Origin: Skermanella stibiiresistens SB22
Lineage (GTDB): Bacteria > Pseudomonadota > Alphaproteobacteria > Azospirillales > Azospirillaceae
Direction: 5' to 3'
DNA: 64,000 nucleotides
Assembly (NCBI RefSeq): GCF_000576635.1
Contig: NZ_AVFL01000027.1
Span: 21,218 to 85,217, forward strand
Below the pieces are notes generated by a model. The model was not told the origin of the DNA. It saw nothing but the letters and a program-made list of their open reading frames with translations, and did not search any database. The stretch's first letter is position 1. Each line of letters starts with the position of its first letter. Shown one piece after another: positions 50,330 to 60,207 of the stretch. The position numbers and the translations under genes are program-made.

Positions 50330-50643
50330 GGCGGCGGTGCCTTGCTGGCCCGGACGCGTGTTGGCAGGTGCTCGTCCTCCAAATCGGCGCCTACCGGATC
50401 GTCCGCCAGAAGATCGCCCAGCGAACCGATCAGCCCCAAGGCCTGCATCACCGAGGCGTAGATGCCAAATGACACGGCGGGGTCACCTTGCTCCACGCGC
50501 GCCAGCGTCCCCCGCGAGATGAACGCGCGCGCGGCCACGACCTCCATCGTCAAGCGACGACGCAGACGCGCCCGGCGCAGATCCGCACCGATCCTGTGAA
50601 TGGCCCGTTTCGCTCCGAGCGTGGGTGTGTGAGGTGTCGCCAT
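50326..50643 (-). CDS. hipB: HipB-like XRE-family antitoxin/repressor
   Basis: A 105-aa Cro/XRE HTH protein (IGADLRRARLRRRLTMEVVA, then ISRGTLARVEQGDPAVSFGI). It would neutralise HipA and repress the hipBA promoter. The start at 50643 (MATPHTPTLGAK) fits; a longer frame to 50694 would run into the operator. A Pro/Arg-rich C-terminal tail follows the HTH. The inverted repeat directly upstream is the presumed operator. Confidence 0.92.
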   Translation of the reverse strand: MATPHTPTLGAKRAIHRIGADLRRARLRRRLTMEVVAARAFISRGTLARVEQGDPAVSFGIYASVMQALGLIGSLGDLLADDPVGADLEDEHLPTRVRASKAPPP

Positions 50644-50649
50644 GGTAGG

Positions 50650-50704
50650 TAATGATAGCTTGAACGAGCATTGAGCGCTATAACGCTGTCTCAAGCTATC
50701 GTTA
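50650..50704. promoter_or_regulatory. Presumed hipBA operator (long inverted repeat)
   Basis: Arms TAATGATAGCTTGA (50650-50663) and TCAAGCTATCGTTA (50691-50704) pair in 13 of 14 positions, with a perfect 10-bp core, separated by 27 bases. A central AGCG-N6-CGCT lies in the spacer. Two turns and more between arms suggest two HipB dimers or a bent complex. Confidence 0.7.
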
Positions 50705-50715
50705 GGTGAGACCTG

Positions 50716-51405
50716 CTAGGGCGATCTTTGGAACGCCAACGCCCCCACCACCTCATCCACCGCGGCCGTCCAGCCCACGATGGCGCCTTGGGCTCGCACC
50801 ATCTCCAGGGTCGCTTGCTTGAAGGCGGGGAAGTAGCTTTCGGTGGCGTCCTCGACCAGCAGGCATTCGAAGCCGCGGTCGTTGGCTTCGCGCATGGTGG
50901 TTTGGACGCAGACTTCCGTGGTGACACCGGCGAATAGCAGGTGGGTGATGCCGCGGTCGGCCAGGATTTTGCTGAGCGGGGTGGCGTAAAAGGCGCCTTT
51001 GCCGGGCTTGTCGATCACGATCTCGTCCGGCAGCGGGGTCAGGGCGTCGACGATGGCGTTGCCGGGTTCGCCCTTGACCAGGATGCGGCCCATCGGGCCG
51101 GTGTCGCCGATGCGGAGGTCCGAAGCGCCGCGCAGGCGCTTGGCGGGAGGGCAGTCGGACAGGTCGGGCTCGTGGGCTTCCCGCGTGTGGATGATCGTCA
51201 GACCGGCTGCCCTGCACCCGTCGAGCAGGCGGCGGACATGGGGAACCAGGGCGGCCAGGGGAGCGACGTCGTTGCCCAGCGCCTCGCCGAAGCCGCCGGG
51301 CTCGATGAAGTCGCGCTGCATGTCGATGATGACGAGGGCGGTACGCTCGGGCGGGAAGGTGAAGGGGTAGGGCTGGGCGGTCGGCAGCGTCAAACCATTG
51401 GTCAT
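50716..51405 (-). CDS. Isochorismatase-like cysteine hydrolase (candidate triuret or biuret hydrolase)
   Basis: A 229-aa amidohydrolase of the isochorismatase-like family. Catalytic triad: D28 (VIIDMQRDF), K133 (IDKPGKGAF) and C166 (TTEVCVQTT). It is a paralogue of the biuret-hydrolase-like gene two genes upstream in the same operon, with 105 and 33 residues between the triad members. Published triuret pathways use two such paralogues, TrtA for triuret and BiuH for biuret; this one is the better candidate for TrtA because the other looks like BiuH, but a second biuret hydrolase or a ureido-acid hydrolase is possible. Its ATG is 2 bases from the stop of the ATPase gene. Confidence 0.85.
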   Translation of the reverse strand: MTNGLTLPTAQPYPFTFPPERTALVIIDMQRDFIEPGGFGEALGNDVAPLAALVPHVRRLLDGCRAAGLTIIHTREAHEPDLSDCPPAKRLRGASDLRIGDTGPMGRILVKGEPGNAIVDALTPLPDEIVIDKPGKGAFYATPLSKILADRGITHLLFAGVTTEVCVQTTMREANDRGFECLLVEDATESYFPAFKQATLEMVRAQGAIVGWTAAVDEVVGALAFQRSP

Positions 51406-51407
51406 CG

Positions 51408-52940
51408 TCAATGCCCCGCCATGTGCTGGCCGATCACGCCGATATCGGCTTGGGTGGTCGGCGTCTCGTGGACCAGATGGCCGTCGAACATCACCAGGAT
51501 GCGGTCGGCCAGTTCGAACAGCTCGTCCAGGTCCTCGCTGACCAGCAGCACGGCGGCGCCCCGGTTGCGGGCCTGCATGATCTGCGAGCGGATGTCGGCC
51601 ACGGCGGCGAAGTCCAGGCCGAAGCACGGGTTGGCGACGATCAGCACCCGCACGTCGCTCGCCAGCTCGCGGGCCAGCACCGCGCGCTGGACATTGCCGC
51701 CCGACAGCGTGCCGATGGGGGCGTCCGGGCCGGGCGTCTTGACCTTGTAGAGCTGGATCAGTTCGCGCGCCGCACCCCGCATGGCGGCGCCGTTCAGCCA
51801 CCAGCCGCCGCGCGCGTTTGGCGGATCGTCGAAGGTGCGGAACGACATGTTCTCCGCGACGCTCATGCGGGCGACGCAGGCGTTGCGCAGCGGCTCCTCC
51901 GGCAGCAGGCACAGGCGGTGGCGCTTCATCTCGGCGCGGGTCGCGGCGTAGCGCTCGCCACACACCTTGATCTCGCCTGCGGCGGGCGGGCGCTGGCCCG
52001 CCAATACCTCGACCAACTCGCGCTGGCCGTTGCCCGACACGCCAGCGATGCCGACGATCTCGCCGGCGCGGACGGTCAGGTCCAGGTCCTCGACCGCCGC
52101 CAGGCCGCCGTCGTTCAGCGCCTTGAGCCCGGCGATCTCGATCCTCGGCTCGCCCAGCGGGGTCGCAAGCCGGGAGGCTCCCTTGGGGATTTCCTTGGCG
52201 CCGATCATCATCTCCGCCATGTCGGCGGGGGTGAGGTCGGCGACCTTGCCGGTCCCGGCGAAACGGCCCCGGCGCAGCACCGTCACCTCGTCGGCATAGG
52301 CCATCACCTCGCGGAACTTGTGGGTGATGGTCAGCACCGTCAGCTTGCCCTCCCGCGTCATGCGGCGCAGCAGGCCCAGCACCTCGTCGGCCTCGCCGGG
52401 GGTCAGGACCGAGGTCGGCTCGTCCAGGATCAGGAAGCGGTTCTTGAGGTAGAGCTGCTTCAGGATCTCCAGCTTCTGCTTCTCGCCCGCCGCCAGGGCC
52501 GAGACCGGCACGGTCAGCGGCACCCGGAACGGCATGCCGGCCATGAAGGCCTCCAGCGCCTTACGCTCCGCCGCCCAATCGACCACGGCGGGCACGTGGG
52601 TTCGCGACAGCACGAGGTTTTCCGCCACCGTCATGCCGGGCACCAGCGTGAAGTGCTGGTAGACCATGCCGACACCCAGCGCGTGGGCGTCCTTCGGGTT
52701 GGCGATGGCGCGCTCCTGCTCGCCCACCGCGATCTGGCCCTGGTCGGCGTGGTAATAGCCCATGACGCATTTGACCAGCGTGCTCTTGCCGGCGCCGTTC
52801 TCGCCCAGCAGGGCGTGGAAGGTGCCGGCCGAGACGCGGCAGGTCACGTCGTCCAGGGCGGCCATGCCGCCGAAGCGCTTTGTCATGCCGACGGCTTCCA
52901 ACCCCAGGGCGCCGTTCGGATGGGTTCTCAGGAAACTCAT
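51408..52940 (-). CDS. ABC transporter ATPase, double domain (BMP/nucleoside-type importer)
   Basis: A 510-aa ATPase with two fused ABC modules. First: Walker [10 protein letters not shown], a degenerate signature ([13 protein letters not shown]), Walker [10 protein letters not shown]. Second: Walker A-like [10 protein letters not shown], signature [14 protein letters not shown], Walker [12 protein letters not shown]. This resembles RbsA/NupO-type ATPases in which only one site is competent. It energises the import system formed with the two permeases and the BMP-family binding protein of the same operon. It is encoded after the BiuH-like gene. Confidence 0.95.
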   Translation of the reverse strand: MSFLRTHPNGALGLEAVGMTKRFGGMAALDDVTCRVSAGTFHALLGENGAGKSTLVKCVMGYYHADQGQIAVGEQERAIANPKDAHALGVGMVYQHFTLVPGMTVAENLVLSRTHVPAVVDWAAERKALEAFMAGMPFRVPLTVPVSALAAGEKQKLEILKQLYLKNRFLILDEPTSVLTPGEADEVLGLLRRMTREGKLTVLTITHKFREVMAYADEVTVLRRGRFAGTGKVADLTPADMAEMMIGAKEIPKGASRLATPLGEPRIEIAGLKALNDGGLAAVEDLDLTVRAGEIVGIAGVSGNGQRELVEVLAGQRPPAAGEIKVCGERYAATRAEMKRHRLCLLPEEPLRNACVARMSVAENMSFRTFDDPPNARGGWWLNGAAMRGAARELIQLYKVKTPGPDAPIGTLSGGNVQRAVLARELASDVRVLIVANPCFGLDFAAVADIRSQIMQARNRGAAVLLVSEDLDELFELADRILVMFDGHLVHETPTTQADIGVIGQHMAGH

Positions 52941-52973
52941 GCCGGTCTCCTCGGATTCATGGAAGACTTGAGG

Positions 52974-53648
52974 TCACAGGACCGTCAGCAGGGCGTCGGA
53001 GCGGGCGACGGCGCCGAACACGCCACCCTGCATCTTGACCATGCGGATCGCCGCGTCGTGGTTGGACCGGTCGGTCGCGGCGCAGCAGTCCTCCACCAGC
53101 ACGCATTCATAGCCGCGGTCGTTGGCCTCGCGCATGGTGGTGTGGACGCAGACATCGGTGGTGATGCCGGTCAGCACGAGGTTGCGGATGCCGCGCTGGC
53201 GCAGCATCAGGTCCAGGTCGGTGGCGCAGAAGCTGCCCTTGCCCGGCTTGTCGATGATCGGCTCGCCGGGCAGCGGGCTCAGCTCCGGGATGATCTCCCA
53301 GCCCGGTTCGCCGCGCACCAGCACCCGCCCGCACGGACCGGGATCGCCGATGCCGGCGCCGATCCGGCGCGAGCGCCAGCGCTTGTTGTCGGGCAGGTCG
53401 GCCAAGTCGGGCCGGTGACCCTCGCGGGTGTGCAGGATGGTGAAGCCGCCTTGCCGCATCGCGGCCATCAGCCGGGCGATCGGCTCGATCGGGGCGCGGG
53501 TCAGCGCCAGATCATAGCCCATGGCGTCGACATAGCCGCCCTTGCCGCAGAAATCGGTCTGCATGTCGATCACCACCAGCGCCGTATTGGCGGGGCGGAG
53601 GTCTCCGTCATAGGGCCAGGGGTAGGGGTCGGAGTCGATGTGGGTCAT
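52974..53648 (-). CDS. biuH: Biuret hydrolase-like cysteine hydrolase
   Basis: A 224-aa isochorismatase-family hydrolase very like rhizobial biuret amidohydrolase BiuH. Triad D28 (VVIDMQTDF), K134 (IDKPGKGSF), C167 (TTDVCVHTT); the 106- and 33-residue spacings equal those I remember for BiuH (D36, K142, C175). Also shared are DPYPWPYDG near the N-terminus and the [10 protein letters not shown] segment. It would hydrolyse biuret to allophanate and ammonia. Its ATG overlaps the permease stop (ATGA), so it is coupled to the transporter. Confidence 0.88.
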   Translation of the reverse strand: MTHIDSDPYPWPYDGDLRPANTALVVIDMQTDFCGKGGYVDAMGYDLALTRAPIEPIARLMAAMRQGGFTILHTREGHRPDLADLPDNKRWRSRRIGAGIGDPGPCGRVLVRGEPGWEIIPELSPLPGEPIIDKPGKGSFCATDLDLMLRQRGIRNLVLTGITTDVCVHTTMREANDRGYECVLVEDCCAATDRSNHDAAIRMVKMQGGVFGAVARSDALLTVL

Positions 53649-54565
53649 TTCGTGATACTCAGTTCGCCCGGAGCGCCGGTCAGGGTGCGGGTCGGGGAGC
53701 AGGTCGCGATCATGATGACGAGCGTCAGCAGATAGGGCGCCGCGTTGAACAGGTAATAGCCCTGGGTTACGCCGACCGATTGCAGCGCCGGGCCAAGGGC
53801 TCCGGCCCCGCCGAACAGCAGGGCGGCGCCCAGGCAGCGGATCGGCTGCCACCGGGCGAAGATCACCAGCGCCACCGCCATCAGCCCTTGGCCGCTCGAC
53901 AGCCCCTCGTTCCAGCTTCCCGGATAGTAGAGCGACAGGAACGATCCGCCGATGCCGGCCAGGAAGCCGCCCGACGCCGTGGCGGCCAAGCGGACCAGGT
54001 TGACCGAATAGCCCATGGCGCGGGCGGCGTCGGCGCTGTCGCCGACCGTCCTGACGATCAGGCCCCATTTGGTGTTGGTCAGCACCCACAGCAGGAAGGG
54101 CGCCAGCAGCACGCCCAGGATGAACAGCACGTTGATCTGAAGGGCGGAGCGGACCTGGGGCAGATCGCTCCACCAGCCGAACTCGATCGCCGGCAGGATC
54201 GGCGCCTGCGGCTGGATGAAGGCCTTGCCCAGGAAGAAGGCCAGTCCGGTCCCCAGCAGCATCAACGCGATGCCGACCGCGATGTCGTTGACGCGCGGCA
54301 ACCCGCAGATCAGGGCGTGCAGCACGCCGAACAGGGCGCCGGCCAGCCCGGCGACCAGCACGCCCAACCAGGGCGAGCCGGTCATGTACGAGATCGCGTA
54401 GGCGCTCATGGCGCCCATCACCAGCGTGCCCTCCAACCCGAGGTTGATCCGCCCGCTCTTCTCGGTCAGCAACTCGCCCAGGCTGACGAACAGGAACGGC
54501 GTGCTGACCCGGATGGCCCCGGCGAGAACCGCCAGCGCCACGCCCCACCAGCCGAGATCCTCCAT
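53645..54565 (-). CDS. ABC transporter permease (BMP/nucleoside-type importer, second permease)
   Basis: A 306-aa inner-membrane permease of the NupQ/branched-chain permease family with eight to ten helices ([40 protein letters not shown]). Partner of the next permease, which starts upstream with a 3-base gap. In this setting the likely cargo is biuret, triuret or related ureides (inferred from the linked hydrolases). Confidence 0.94.
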   Translation of the reverse strand: MEDLGWWGVALAVLAGAIRVSTPFLFVSLGELLTEKSGRINLGLEGTLVMGAMSAYAISYMTGSPWLGVLVAGLAGALFGVLHALICGLPRVNDIAVGIALMLLGTGLAFFLGKAFIQPQAPILPAIEFGWWSDLPQVRSALQINVLFILGVLLAPFLLWVLTNTKWGLIVRTVGDSADAARAMGYSVNLVRLAATASGGFLAGIGGSFLSLYYPGSWNEGLSSGQGLMAVALVIFARWQPIRCLGAALLFGGAGALGPALQSVGVTQGYYLFNAAPYLLTLVIMIATCSPTRTLTGAPGELSITK

Positions 54566-54568
54566 GAC

Positions 54569-55684
54569 TCACCCCCTCGGTTGAAAGACTCGGAAGCGGC
54601 CATAGAGCGTGTCGCTGGCCAGGATCATGACGAAGGCGATGCCCTGGAGCACCAGGATGGTGGCGTCGGGCAGGTCCAGCCGGCGCTGGAGCAAGCCGCC
54701 GCTGGCGGCGATGCCTCCGAACATCAAGGCGACCGGAATGACGGCGAGCGGGTTCTGGCGCGCGATGAAGGCGATCAGGATGCCGGTATAGCCATAGCCC
54801 GCGACCAGCGAGCCATTGGCGCTGCCATGGACCGCCGCGACCTCGACCATCCCGGCCAGCCCGGCGGCGGCCCCGGCCAGGAAGCAGGTGATCATGCCGA
54901 GCTTGGCGACCGATAAGCCGGCCATGCGGGCGGCGCGGACATTGCCGCCGACCATGCGGGCGCCGAAGCCGAAGGTCGTTCGCCGCATCAGCACATAGGA
55001 CGCGACACAGGCGACCAGCCCGAACACCAAGCCCCAGTGGACGTCCAGCCCCGGGATCGAGCCGATCATGTTGGCCTCGCCCAGCGGCGGGGTCGACGGC
55101 TTGTTCAGGCTGGCGGGATCGCGCAGCGGGCCCTCGACCATGTGGTTCATCAAGGCGATGGCGATATAGGCCAGCAGCAGGCTGGAGATCGTCTCGTTGA
55201 CGCCCCGGAACTGGCGGAGCGCGCCGGCCAGCGCGATCCAGGCGCCGCCCGCCGCCATGCCTGCCAGCGCCATGACGCCCAGCAGCAGCCAGGGGGGTGC
55301 CCCCATCATCGCCATCCCCGCCGCGGCGGAGCACATGCCGCCGATCACCAGCGCGCCTTCGCCGCCGATGATGACAAGGCCAAGCTGGGCGGGCAGGGCG
55401 ACGCACAGGGCCGTCAGCAGCAGCGGGGCCGTCCGTTGCAGTGTGTTCTGCCACGAGAACCAGGTGCCGAAGGCGCCCCGGTACATCAGCTCGTAGGTCT
55501 CCAGCGGATCGGCGCCGGCCAGCGCCACGAAGATGCCGAACACCACGGCCGTGGCGACCAGTGCGCCAACCGGGATCAGCACCGCCTCGGCGGTGCCGCG
55601 CAGGGCGTCGAGGGAGAGGCCGGCGAGAGGCGAGCCGGCCGGGGCCAGGGGACGGGTTGGGAGCGGGGCGGTTTCGTCGACCAT
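54569..55684 (-). CDS. ABC transporter permease (BMP/nucleoside-type importer, first permease)
   Basis: A 371-aa permease of the NupP type. After a cytosolic N-terminus of about 35 residues it shows about ten helices and the conserved [20 protein letters not shown] and [13 protein letters not shown] segments, the latter being the EAA-like ATPase contact. It lies 14 bases downstream of the binding-protein gene. Confidence 0.94.
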   Translation of the reverse strand: MVDETAPLPTRPLAPAGSPLAGLSLDALRGTAEAVLIPVGALVATAVVFGIFVALAGADPLETYELMYRGAFGTWFSWQNTLQRTAPLLLTALCVALPAQLGLVIIGGEGALVIGGMCSAAAGMAMMGAPPWLLLGVMALAGMAAGGAWIALAGALRQFRGVNETISSLLLAYIAIALMNHMVEGPLRDPASLNKPSTPPLGEANMIGSIPGLDVHWGLVFGLVACVASYVLMRRTTFGFGARMVGGNVRAARMAGLSVAKLGMITCFLAGAAAGLAGMVEVAAVHGSANGSLVAGYGYTGILIAFIARQNPLAVIPVALMFGGIAASGGLLQRRLDLPDATILVLQGIAFVMILASDTLYGRFRVFQPRG

Positions 55685-55698
55685 CGTCCCGGCCCTCC

Positions 55699-56829
55699 TC
55701 AGGAGGTCGAGCCGACGACGCCTTCGACCAGCCAGTCCATCCCTTCGAGCCAAAGGTCGGTCTGGCCATAGGTCTTGCCGGCGGCGACGATCTCCTTGCC
55801 CGTGTTGGTGCTGATCGGGCCGCTGAAGATCGAGAAGTCCCCGGCCATCATCTTGGCCTTGACCGCCTCGCCCGCCGCCTTGGATTCGGGGCTGACCGCC
55901 GGACCATAGGCGGAGGTCTTGATGAAGCCCTCCTTCAAGCCGCCCCGCACGAACTGTCCCGGCTTCTCGCCCGCCTGCGCTTTGGTGACGAAATCCTTGT
56001 AGACGGTGATCCAGTTCCACTCGGCTCCGGTCAGATAGCCCTTGGGAGCCAGCGGTGCTTGGTTGGCGTGGTAGCCGCAGGTGAAGGCGCCGCGCCGCTC
56101 GGCGGTCTCGACCACGACCTTGGGACTGTCGACGTGGCAGGTCACGACATCGACGCCGGCGTTGACCAGTCCGTTGGTCGCCTCCGCCTCCTTGATCGGC
56201 ATCGACCAGTCGCCGGTGAAGATCACCTGGGTCGTGATGGACGGGTCGACCGAGCGGGCGCCCAGCGTGAAGGCGTTGATGTTGCGCAGTACCTGCGGGA
56301 TCGGCTTGGCGGCGACGAAGCCGAGCTTCTTGGATTTGGTGGCGTGACCGGCGGCGATGCCGTTGAGGTATTGGCCCTCGTCGATGTAGCCGAAATAGCT
56401 GCCGGTGTTGGCGGGATGGGTACCGGCCTTGAACATGCCGCCGCAGTGGCGGAACTCGACGTCCGGATACTTCGCGGCGACCTTCAGCATGTGCGGGTCG
56501 AAATAGCCGAACGAGGTCGGGAAGACCAATTCCGCGCCATCCAGGTTGATCATGCTCTCCATGGTCTTCTGGACGTCGAGGGTCTCGGGGACCTTCTCCT
56601 CCTCCACGACCTTGACGCCGCTCATGGAGCGCAGCATCGCCGCCGCCTCGGCATGGGCCTGGTTGTAGCCGAAGTCGTCGCGCGGACCGACATAGATGAA
56701 GCCCACCACCAGCTTCTTGGCGGCGAGGGCTCTTGAGAGCGGCAGGAAGCCCGACAGCGCCGTTCCCGCGGCGGCGCCGCCAAGGGCGCCCAGAACCATG
56801 CGACGCGACATGCCCTGATCGACCGTCAT
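55699..56829 (-). CDS. BMP-family (PnrA-like) substrate-binding protein
   Basis: A 376-aa periplasmic binding protein of the basic membrane protein family. The N-terminus carries a probable Tat or Sec leader ([18 protein letters not shown]). The mature part begins [20 protein letters not shown] and includes the family hallmark [15 protein letters not shown]. Families with this fold bind nucleosides; here biuret or triuret is more likely from the linked hydrolases. GGAGGG lies 5 bases before the ATG at 56829. First gene of the operon, behind a sigma-54 promoter. Confidence 0.94.
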   Translation of the reverse strand: MTVDQGMSRRMVLGALGGAAAGTALSGFLPLSRALAAKKLVVGFIYVGPRDDFGYNQAHAEAAAMLRSMSGVKVVEEEKVPETLDVQKTMESMINLDGAELVFPTSFGYFDPHMLKVAAKYPDVEFRHCGGMFKAGTHPANTGSYFGYIDEGQYLNGIAAGHATKSKKLGFVAAKPIPQVLRNINAFTLGARSVDPSITTQVIFTGDWSMPIKEAEATNGLVNAGVDVVTCHVDSPKVVVETAERRGAFTCGYHANQAPLAPKGYLTGAEWNWITVYKDFVTKAQAGEKPGQFVRGGLKEGFIKTSAYGPAVSPESKAAGEAVKAKMMAGDFSIFSGPISTNTGKEIVAAGKTYGQTDLWLEGMDWLVEGVVGSTS

Positions 56830-56874
56830 CAGAACCCTCCATCCAGAATTTTCATTCGCTGATGGGGTTTCTTG

Positions 56875-56890
56875 TGCAAGGTTTATACCA
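56875..56890 (-). promoter_or_regulatory. Sigma-54 promoter of the transporter-hydrolase operon
   Basis: On the minus strand TGGTAT-N5-TTGCA, with the invariant GG and GC ten bases apart, as in the TGGCAC-N5-TTGCW consensus. The predicted start lies about 35 bases before the binding-protein ATG. Fits nitrogen control. Confidence 0.75.
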
Positions 56891-57095
56891 AATGCGGATC
56901 GTCAATGGTGCGGGCGTTTGTCGCCTGGATCCGGACAAGGGCTGCATAATGTTTGCCCGAACAGCTTAATATTAGCCTATTATTTAGTCATTTGGCATGT
57001 TTTTGCCAATTCTCGGATAGCAAGCCATTGATATAACAAAGGTATTTCTTTGGCTTGCTGTATGCATGATCGTATGCGGAATTCCTGGGGAGTGG
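56891..57095. promoter_or_regulatory. Divergent regulatory region between the importer operon and atzF
   Basis: The region is AT-rich compared with the window. It holds a perfect dyad TTGGCA-N6-TGCCAA at 56992-57009, a candidate operator for the local GntR regulator. A weaker sigma-54-like element, AGGTAT-N5-TGGCT, is on the plus strand at 57040-57055 in front of atzF. No gene is seen. Confidence 0.45.
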
Positions 57096-58916
57096 ATGAA
57101 GATGAGTGGGGAAAGCGTGATTGGAAGCCTGGATCTGACCACCCTTGGCGCCGCCTATGCCAGCGGAGCCGCCACCGTGGGCGGCATGGTGGAGACGGTG
57201 CTGGACCGGATCGAGGGTGCCGGCGACGATCATGTCTGGATCGCCCGGGTCGAAGCCGCCGACCTGCGTCGCCGCGCCGGGGAACTCGATGCCCTGGACC
57301 GCGCGGAGGCGGCCAAACTGCCGCTGTTCGGCATCCCCTTCGCGGTCAAGGACAACATCGACGTGGCCGGCATGCCGACCACGGCCGCTTGTCCCGATTT
57401 CGCCTATGTGCCGCAAGTCTCGGCGACGCTGGTGGACAGGTTGCTGAACGCCGGGGCGGTGCTGGTCGGCAAGACCAACCTGGACCAGTTCGCCACCGGA
57501 CTGGTCGGCGTCCGCTCGCCCTATGGCGTCCCGCGCAACCCGTTCGACGCGCGCTACATCCCCGGCGGCTCCAGTTCCGGTTCGGCGGTGGCGGTCTCGG
57601 CGGGTCTGGTGGGATTCTCGCTGGGAACCGACACGGCGGGGTCGGGCAGGGTGCCAGCCTCTTTCAACAATATCGTGGGATTGAAGCCGACGCGTGGCGC
57701 GCTCAGCACAAAGGGCGTCGTGCCGGCCTGCCGGTCGCTCGACTGCGTGTCGATCTTCGCACTGACCTCCGCCGACGCCGCCGCCGTGTTCGACGTGGCG
57801 GCGGGGTTCGACGCCGCCGACCCCTATTCCAGGACCACCCATGACGCCGCCCTGCCGGAAGGCTTCCGGTTTGGCGTGCCACGGGCGGCCGACCTGCATT
57901 TCTTCGGCGACGAGGCGGCGGCCGAGCTTTACGGCATCGCGGTCGAGCGGCTGACCGCTTTGGGCGGCACACCGGTGACGATCGACTTCACCCCGTTCCG
58001 CGAGACCGCCGAACTGCTCTACAGCGGTCCCTGGGTCGCGGAGCGGATGGCGGCGGTCGAGAGTTTCCTGCGCGAGAGCCCGGAGAGCCTGCATCCGATC
58101 ACCCGCCGGATCATCACGGGAGCCGACGCCTACAGCGCGGTCGACACGTTCCGGGCGATGTACCGGCTGGAGGAGTTGCGCCGGATCGCCGGGGCGGTAT
58201 GGGACGACATCGACGTGCTGCTGGTGCCGACGGCGGGGACGATCTACACGGTCGACCAGTTGGAGGCCGATCCGGTTGCGCTCAACACCAACCTTGGTGA
58301 ATACACCAACTTCACCAACCTGCTGGACCTCTCCGCCATCGCGGTGCCCAATGGTTTCGGGCCGCTGGGCCTGCCGCTCGGCGTCACCCTGATCGCGCCG
58401 GCGTTCCATGACCGCGCCCTCGCGGATCTGGGACGCCGCTGGCAAGCGGCCACGGGGCTGACCCTGGGTGCCACCGGCGCTGCGCTGCCCGATGCTAAGC
58501 CCTTGGTGGGCGCCACTTCCGGACGCACGGTGCTGGCGATGGTCGGCGGCCACATGGAGGGCATGGCGCTGAGTCCGGAACTGGTGGCGCTGGGGGGCCG
58601 CAAGGTCGCGGCGGTCCGGACCGAACCACTTTACCGCCTGTATGCCCTGCCGGGGATGAATCCGGCGCGGCCCGGACTGCTGCGGGTCGCCGACGGCGGG
58701 GGGCACGCGATCGGGGCGGAGCTGTGGTCGATCCCCGACGGCCGCCTCGCCGCCTTCATGGCGACCATCAAAGGGCCTCTCGGCATCGGCACGGTGATGG
58801 TCGAGGGATGGGGGCCCGTCAAGGGCTTCCTGTGCGAGGCCTACGCCACGGTGGGAGCGGAGGAGATATCGGGTTTCGGTGGCTGGAGGGCCTATGTCGC
58901 GGCACGCGCCGGATAG
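57096..58916 (+). CDS. atzF: Allophanate hydrolase (AtzF type)
   Basis: A 606-aa amidase-signature enzyme that hydrolyses allophanate to ammonia and CO2. The amidase domain has K85 (FAVKDNIDVAG), the SSS/SGS loop at 157-163 (GGSSSGS), and the nucleophile S183 (GTDTAGSGRVP). The C-terminal AtzF domain (about 455-606) resembles that of Pseudomonas ADP AtzF. The start at 57096 has GGGGAG upstream; an ATG at 57102 is also possible. No urea carboxylase gene is near, so allophanate here comes from biuret rather than urea. Divergent from the importer operon. Confidence 0.94.
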   Translation: MKMSGESVIGSLDLTTLGAAYASGAATVGGMVETVLDRIEGAGDDHVWIARVEAADLRRRAGELDALDRAEAAKLPLFGIPFAVKDNIDVAGMPTTAACPDFAYVPQVSATLVDRLLNAGAVLVGKTNLDQFATGLVGVRSPYGVPRNPFDARYIPGGSSSGSAVAVSAGLVGFSLGTDTAGSGRVPASFNNIVGLKPTRGALSTKGVVPACRSLDCVSIFALTSADAAAVFDVAAGFDAADPYSRTTHDAALPEGFRFGVPRAADLHFFGDEAAAELYGIAVERLTALGGTPVTIDFTPFRETAELLYSGPWVAERMAAVESFLRESPESLHPITRRIITGADAYSAVDTFRAMYRLEELRRIAGAVWDDIDVLLVPTAGTIYTVDQLEADPVALNTNLGEYTNFTNLLDLSAIAVPNGFGPLGLPLGVTLIAPAFHDRALADLGRRWQAATGLTLGATGAALPDAKPLVGATSGRTVLAMVGGHMEGMALSPELVALGGRKVAAVRTEPLYRLYALPGMNPARPGLLRVADGGGHAIGAELWSIPDGRLAAFMATIKGPLGIGTVMVEGWGPVKGFLCEAYATVGAEEISGFGGWRAYVAARAG

Positions 58917-59059
58917 GACATAAAATCCGCTTGCCAACGCATTCCGGACTTGCGCGGCGGCGTCTGGTGACGCAACACGGAGGCTTGTCCCGATATCGTG
59001 ATCGAACCCGCGGCGATGAGGATCGGGTGATGTCGCCGTAACAGCATGTCGAGAGAGTG

Positions 59060-59320
59060 ATGACTCCTAACGAAATCGCCCGGGTCCAGGATTATCTCCG
59101 CCGGACTTTCGGAAACGACCGGATCACCATCGTCCCTCCGCCCAAGCGCGGCGCGCCCATCGAAATGCTGATCGGCGACGAGTTCATCGGTGTCGTGCAT
59201 CGCGATGAGGACGAGGGCGAGGTGTCCTACGACTTGCACATCACCATCCTGTCCGAGGACTTGCCCCCCGCCAGCGCCGTTCCCGCCGGAGGAGCCCCGA
59301 AAGCCAAGCCGACGCGCTAG
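59060..59320 (+). CDS. DUF3126 family protein
   Basis: An 86-aa protein of DUF3126 (MTPNEIARVQDYLRRTFGND, then GDEFIGVVHRDEDEGEVSYD). It is widespread in alphaproteobacteria with no known function. It lies between atzF and the GntR gene and is probably unrelated to their pathway. A GAGAGAG stretch precedes the ATG; a GTG one codon upstream is an alternative start. Confidence 0.88.
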   Translation: MTPNEIARVQDYLRRTFGNDRITIVPPPKRGAPIEMLIGDEFIGVVHRDEDEGEVSYDLHITILSEDLPPASAVPAGGAPKAKPTR

Positions 59321-59359
59321 CGGCGCCGGGACGCCATCGCATTCGTAAGCCACGAGGGT

Positions 59360-60091
59360 CTAGCGTCGGCCCGCCGCGACGACCGTCGCGGATTCCCGCG
59401 ACTTCGCCGTCCGCCCCTCCTCCGCCAGATAATCCTCGAAGGCGTGCTCCACCGTCGCCAGATGGGCGCGCATCGTGTGGAACGCGCCGTCGCCGTCGCC
59501 CCGCACGATGGCGGTCACGATCTGGTCGTGCTCCGCGAAGGAGCGGGCCATGCGGCCGAGATTGCGGAACTGGGCGCGCGAGAATGGCGATAGCCGGCGC
59601 CGCAGCGCCACCGTCGTCTCGGCCAGGAAGCCGTTGTGGCCGCCCTCGTAAATCATGTCGTGGAAGCGGATGTTGGCGAGATGGTACCGGTCCGGATCGC
59701 CGCGCCGGACGAGGTCGCCAACTTCGCGATGGACCTCCTCGAGCGCGCGCCGCTCGGCCCCGGTCATCTTCTCCGCCGCCAGCCGGGCGCACCCGGCCTC
59801 CAATTCCGCCAGCGCCTCGAAGAGTTCCGACAGGACGCCGATGGTCATGGGAGTGACGACGGCGCCCTTGTGGGCGCGCAGCATGATCAGGCCGGTCGCC
59901 GACAGCTGCTTCAACGCCTCGCGGACCGGCGTGCGCGACACCCCGAAGCGATCGGCCAGTTCCTGCTCGTCAAGGCGCACGCCGGGAAAGATCAGGCCGG
60001 ACATGATATCGTCGGCGATCGCCTCGCGGATCTCGTCCGCCCGCGTCCGGCGTGGTTCCTGGCGCGCCAACCGCATGTTCCGCTCACTCAC
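59360..60091 (-). CDS. GntR/FadR-type transcriptional regulator
   Basis: A 243-aa regulator with an N-terminal winged HTH (residues 17-80, LDEQELADRFGVSRTPVREA) and a C-terminal FCD ligand-binding domain (about 90-225) with metal-site residues in FHDMIYEGG and FAEHDQIVTAI. It is divergent from atzGEH and close to atzF, so it likely senses an intermediate of ureide breakdown and controls the local operons. The intergenic region to atzG is 200 bases. Confidence 0.92.
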   Translation of the reverse strand: MSERNMRLARQEPRRTRADEIREAIADDIMSGLIFPGVRLDEQELADRFGVSRTPVREALKQLSATGLIMLRAHKGAVVTPMTIGVLSELFEALAELEAGCARLAAEKMTGAERRALEEVHREVGDLVRRGDPDRYHLANIRFHDMIYEGGHNGFLAETTVALRRRLSPFSRAQFRNLGRMARSFAEHDQIVTAIVRGDGDGAFHTMRAHLATVEHAFEDYLAEEGRTAKSRESATVVAAGRR

Positions 60092-60151
60092 CGTAGATCA
60101 TCCGCCACCGTCGACCATCCGCATCCATCTGTTCCCATGTTCCGGGCGGCG

Positions 60152-60166
60152 GCACAAGATTTGTGC
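60152..60166. promoter_or_regulatory. NtrC-like binding dyad upstream of atzG
   Basis: Perfect dyad GCACAA-GAT-TTGTGC, which has the GCAC-N7-GTGC spacing of NtrC sites. It is centred about 75 bases before the predicted sigma-54 start site. It could instead be the operator of the adjacent GntR regulator. Confidence 0.55.
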
Positions 60167-60207
60167 AGCGACGCGCCGCACGTCCCCCGATCCGGCCTCC
60201 TTGCCAG

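Noticed and set aside
57096..58916. Allophanate hydrolase as part of the urea carboxylase (urea amidolyase) pathway
   Set aside because: No urea carboxylase, biotin-carrier or associated gene is near, and the neighbours are biuret-type hydrolases and atzGEH.
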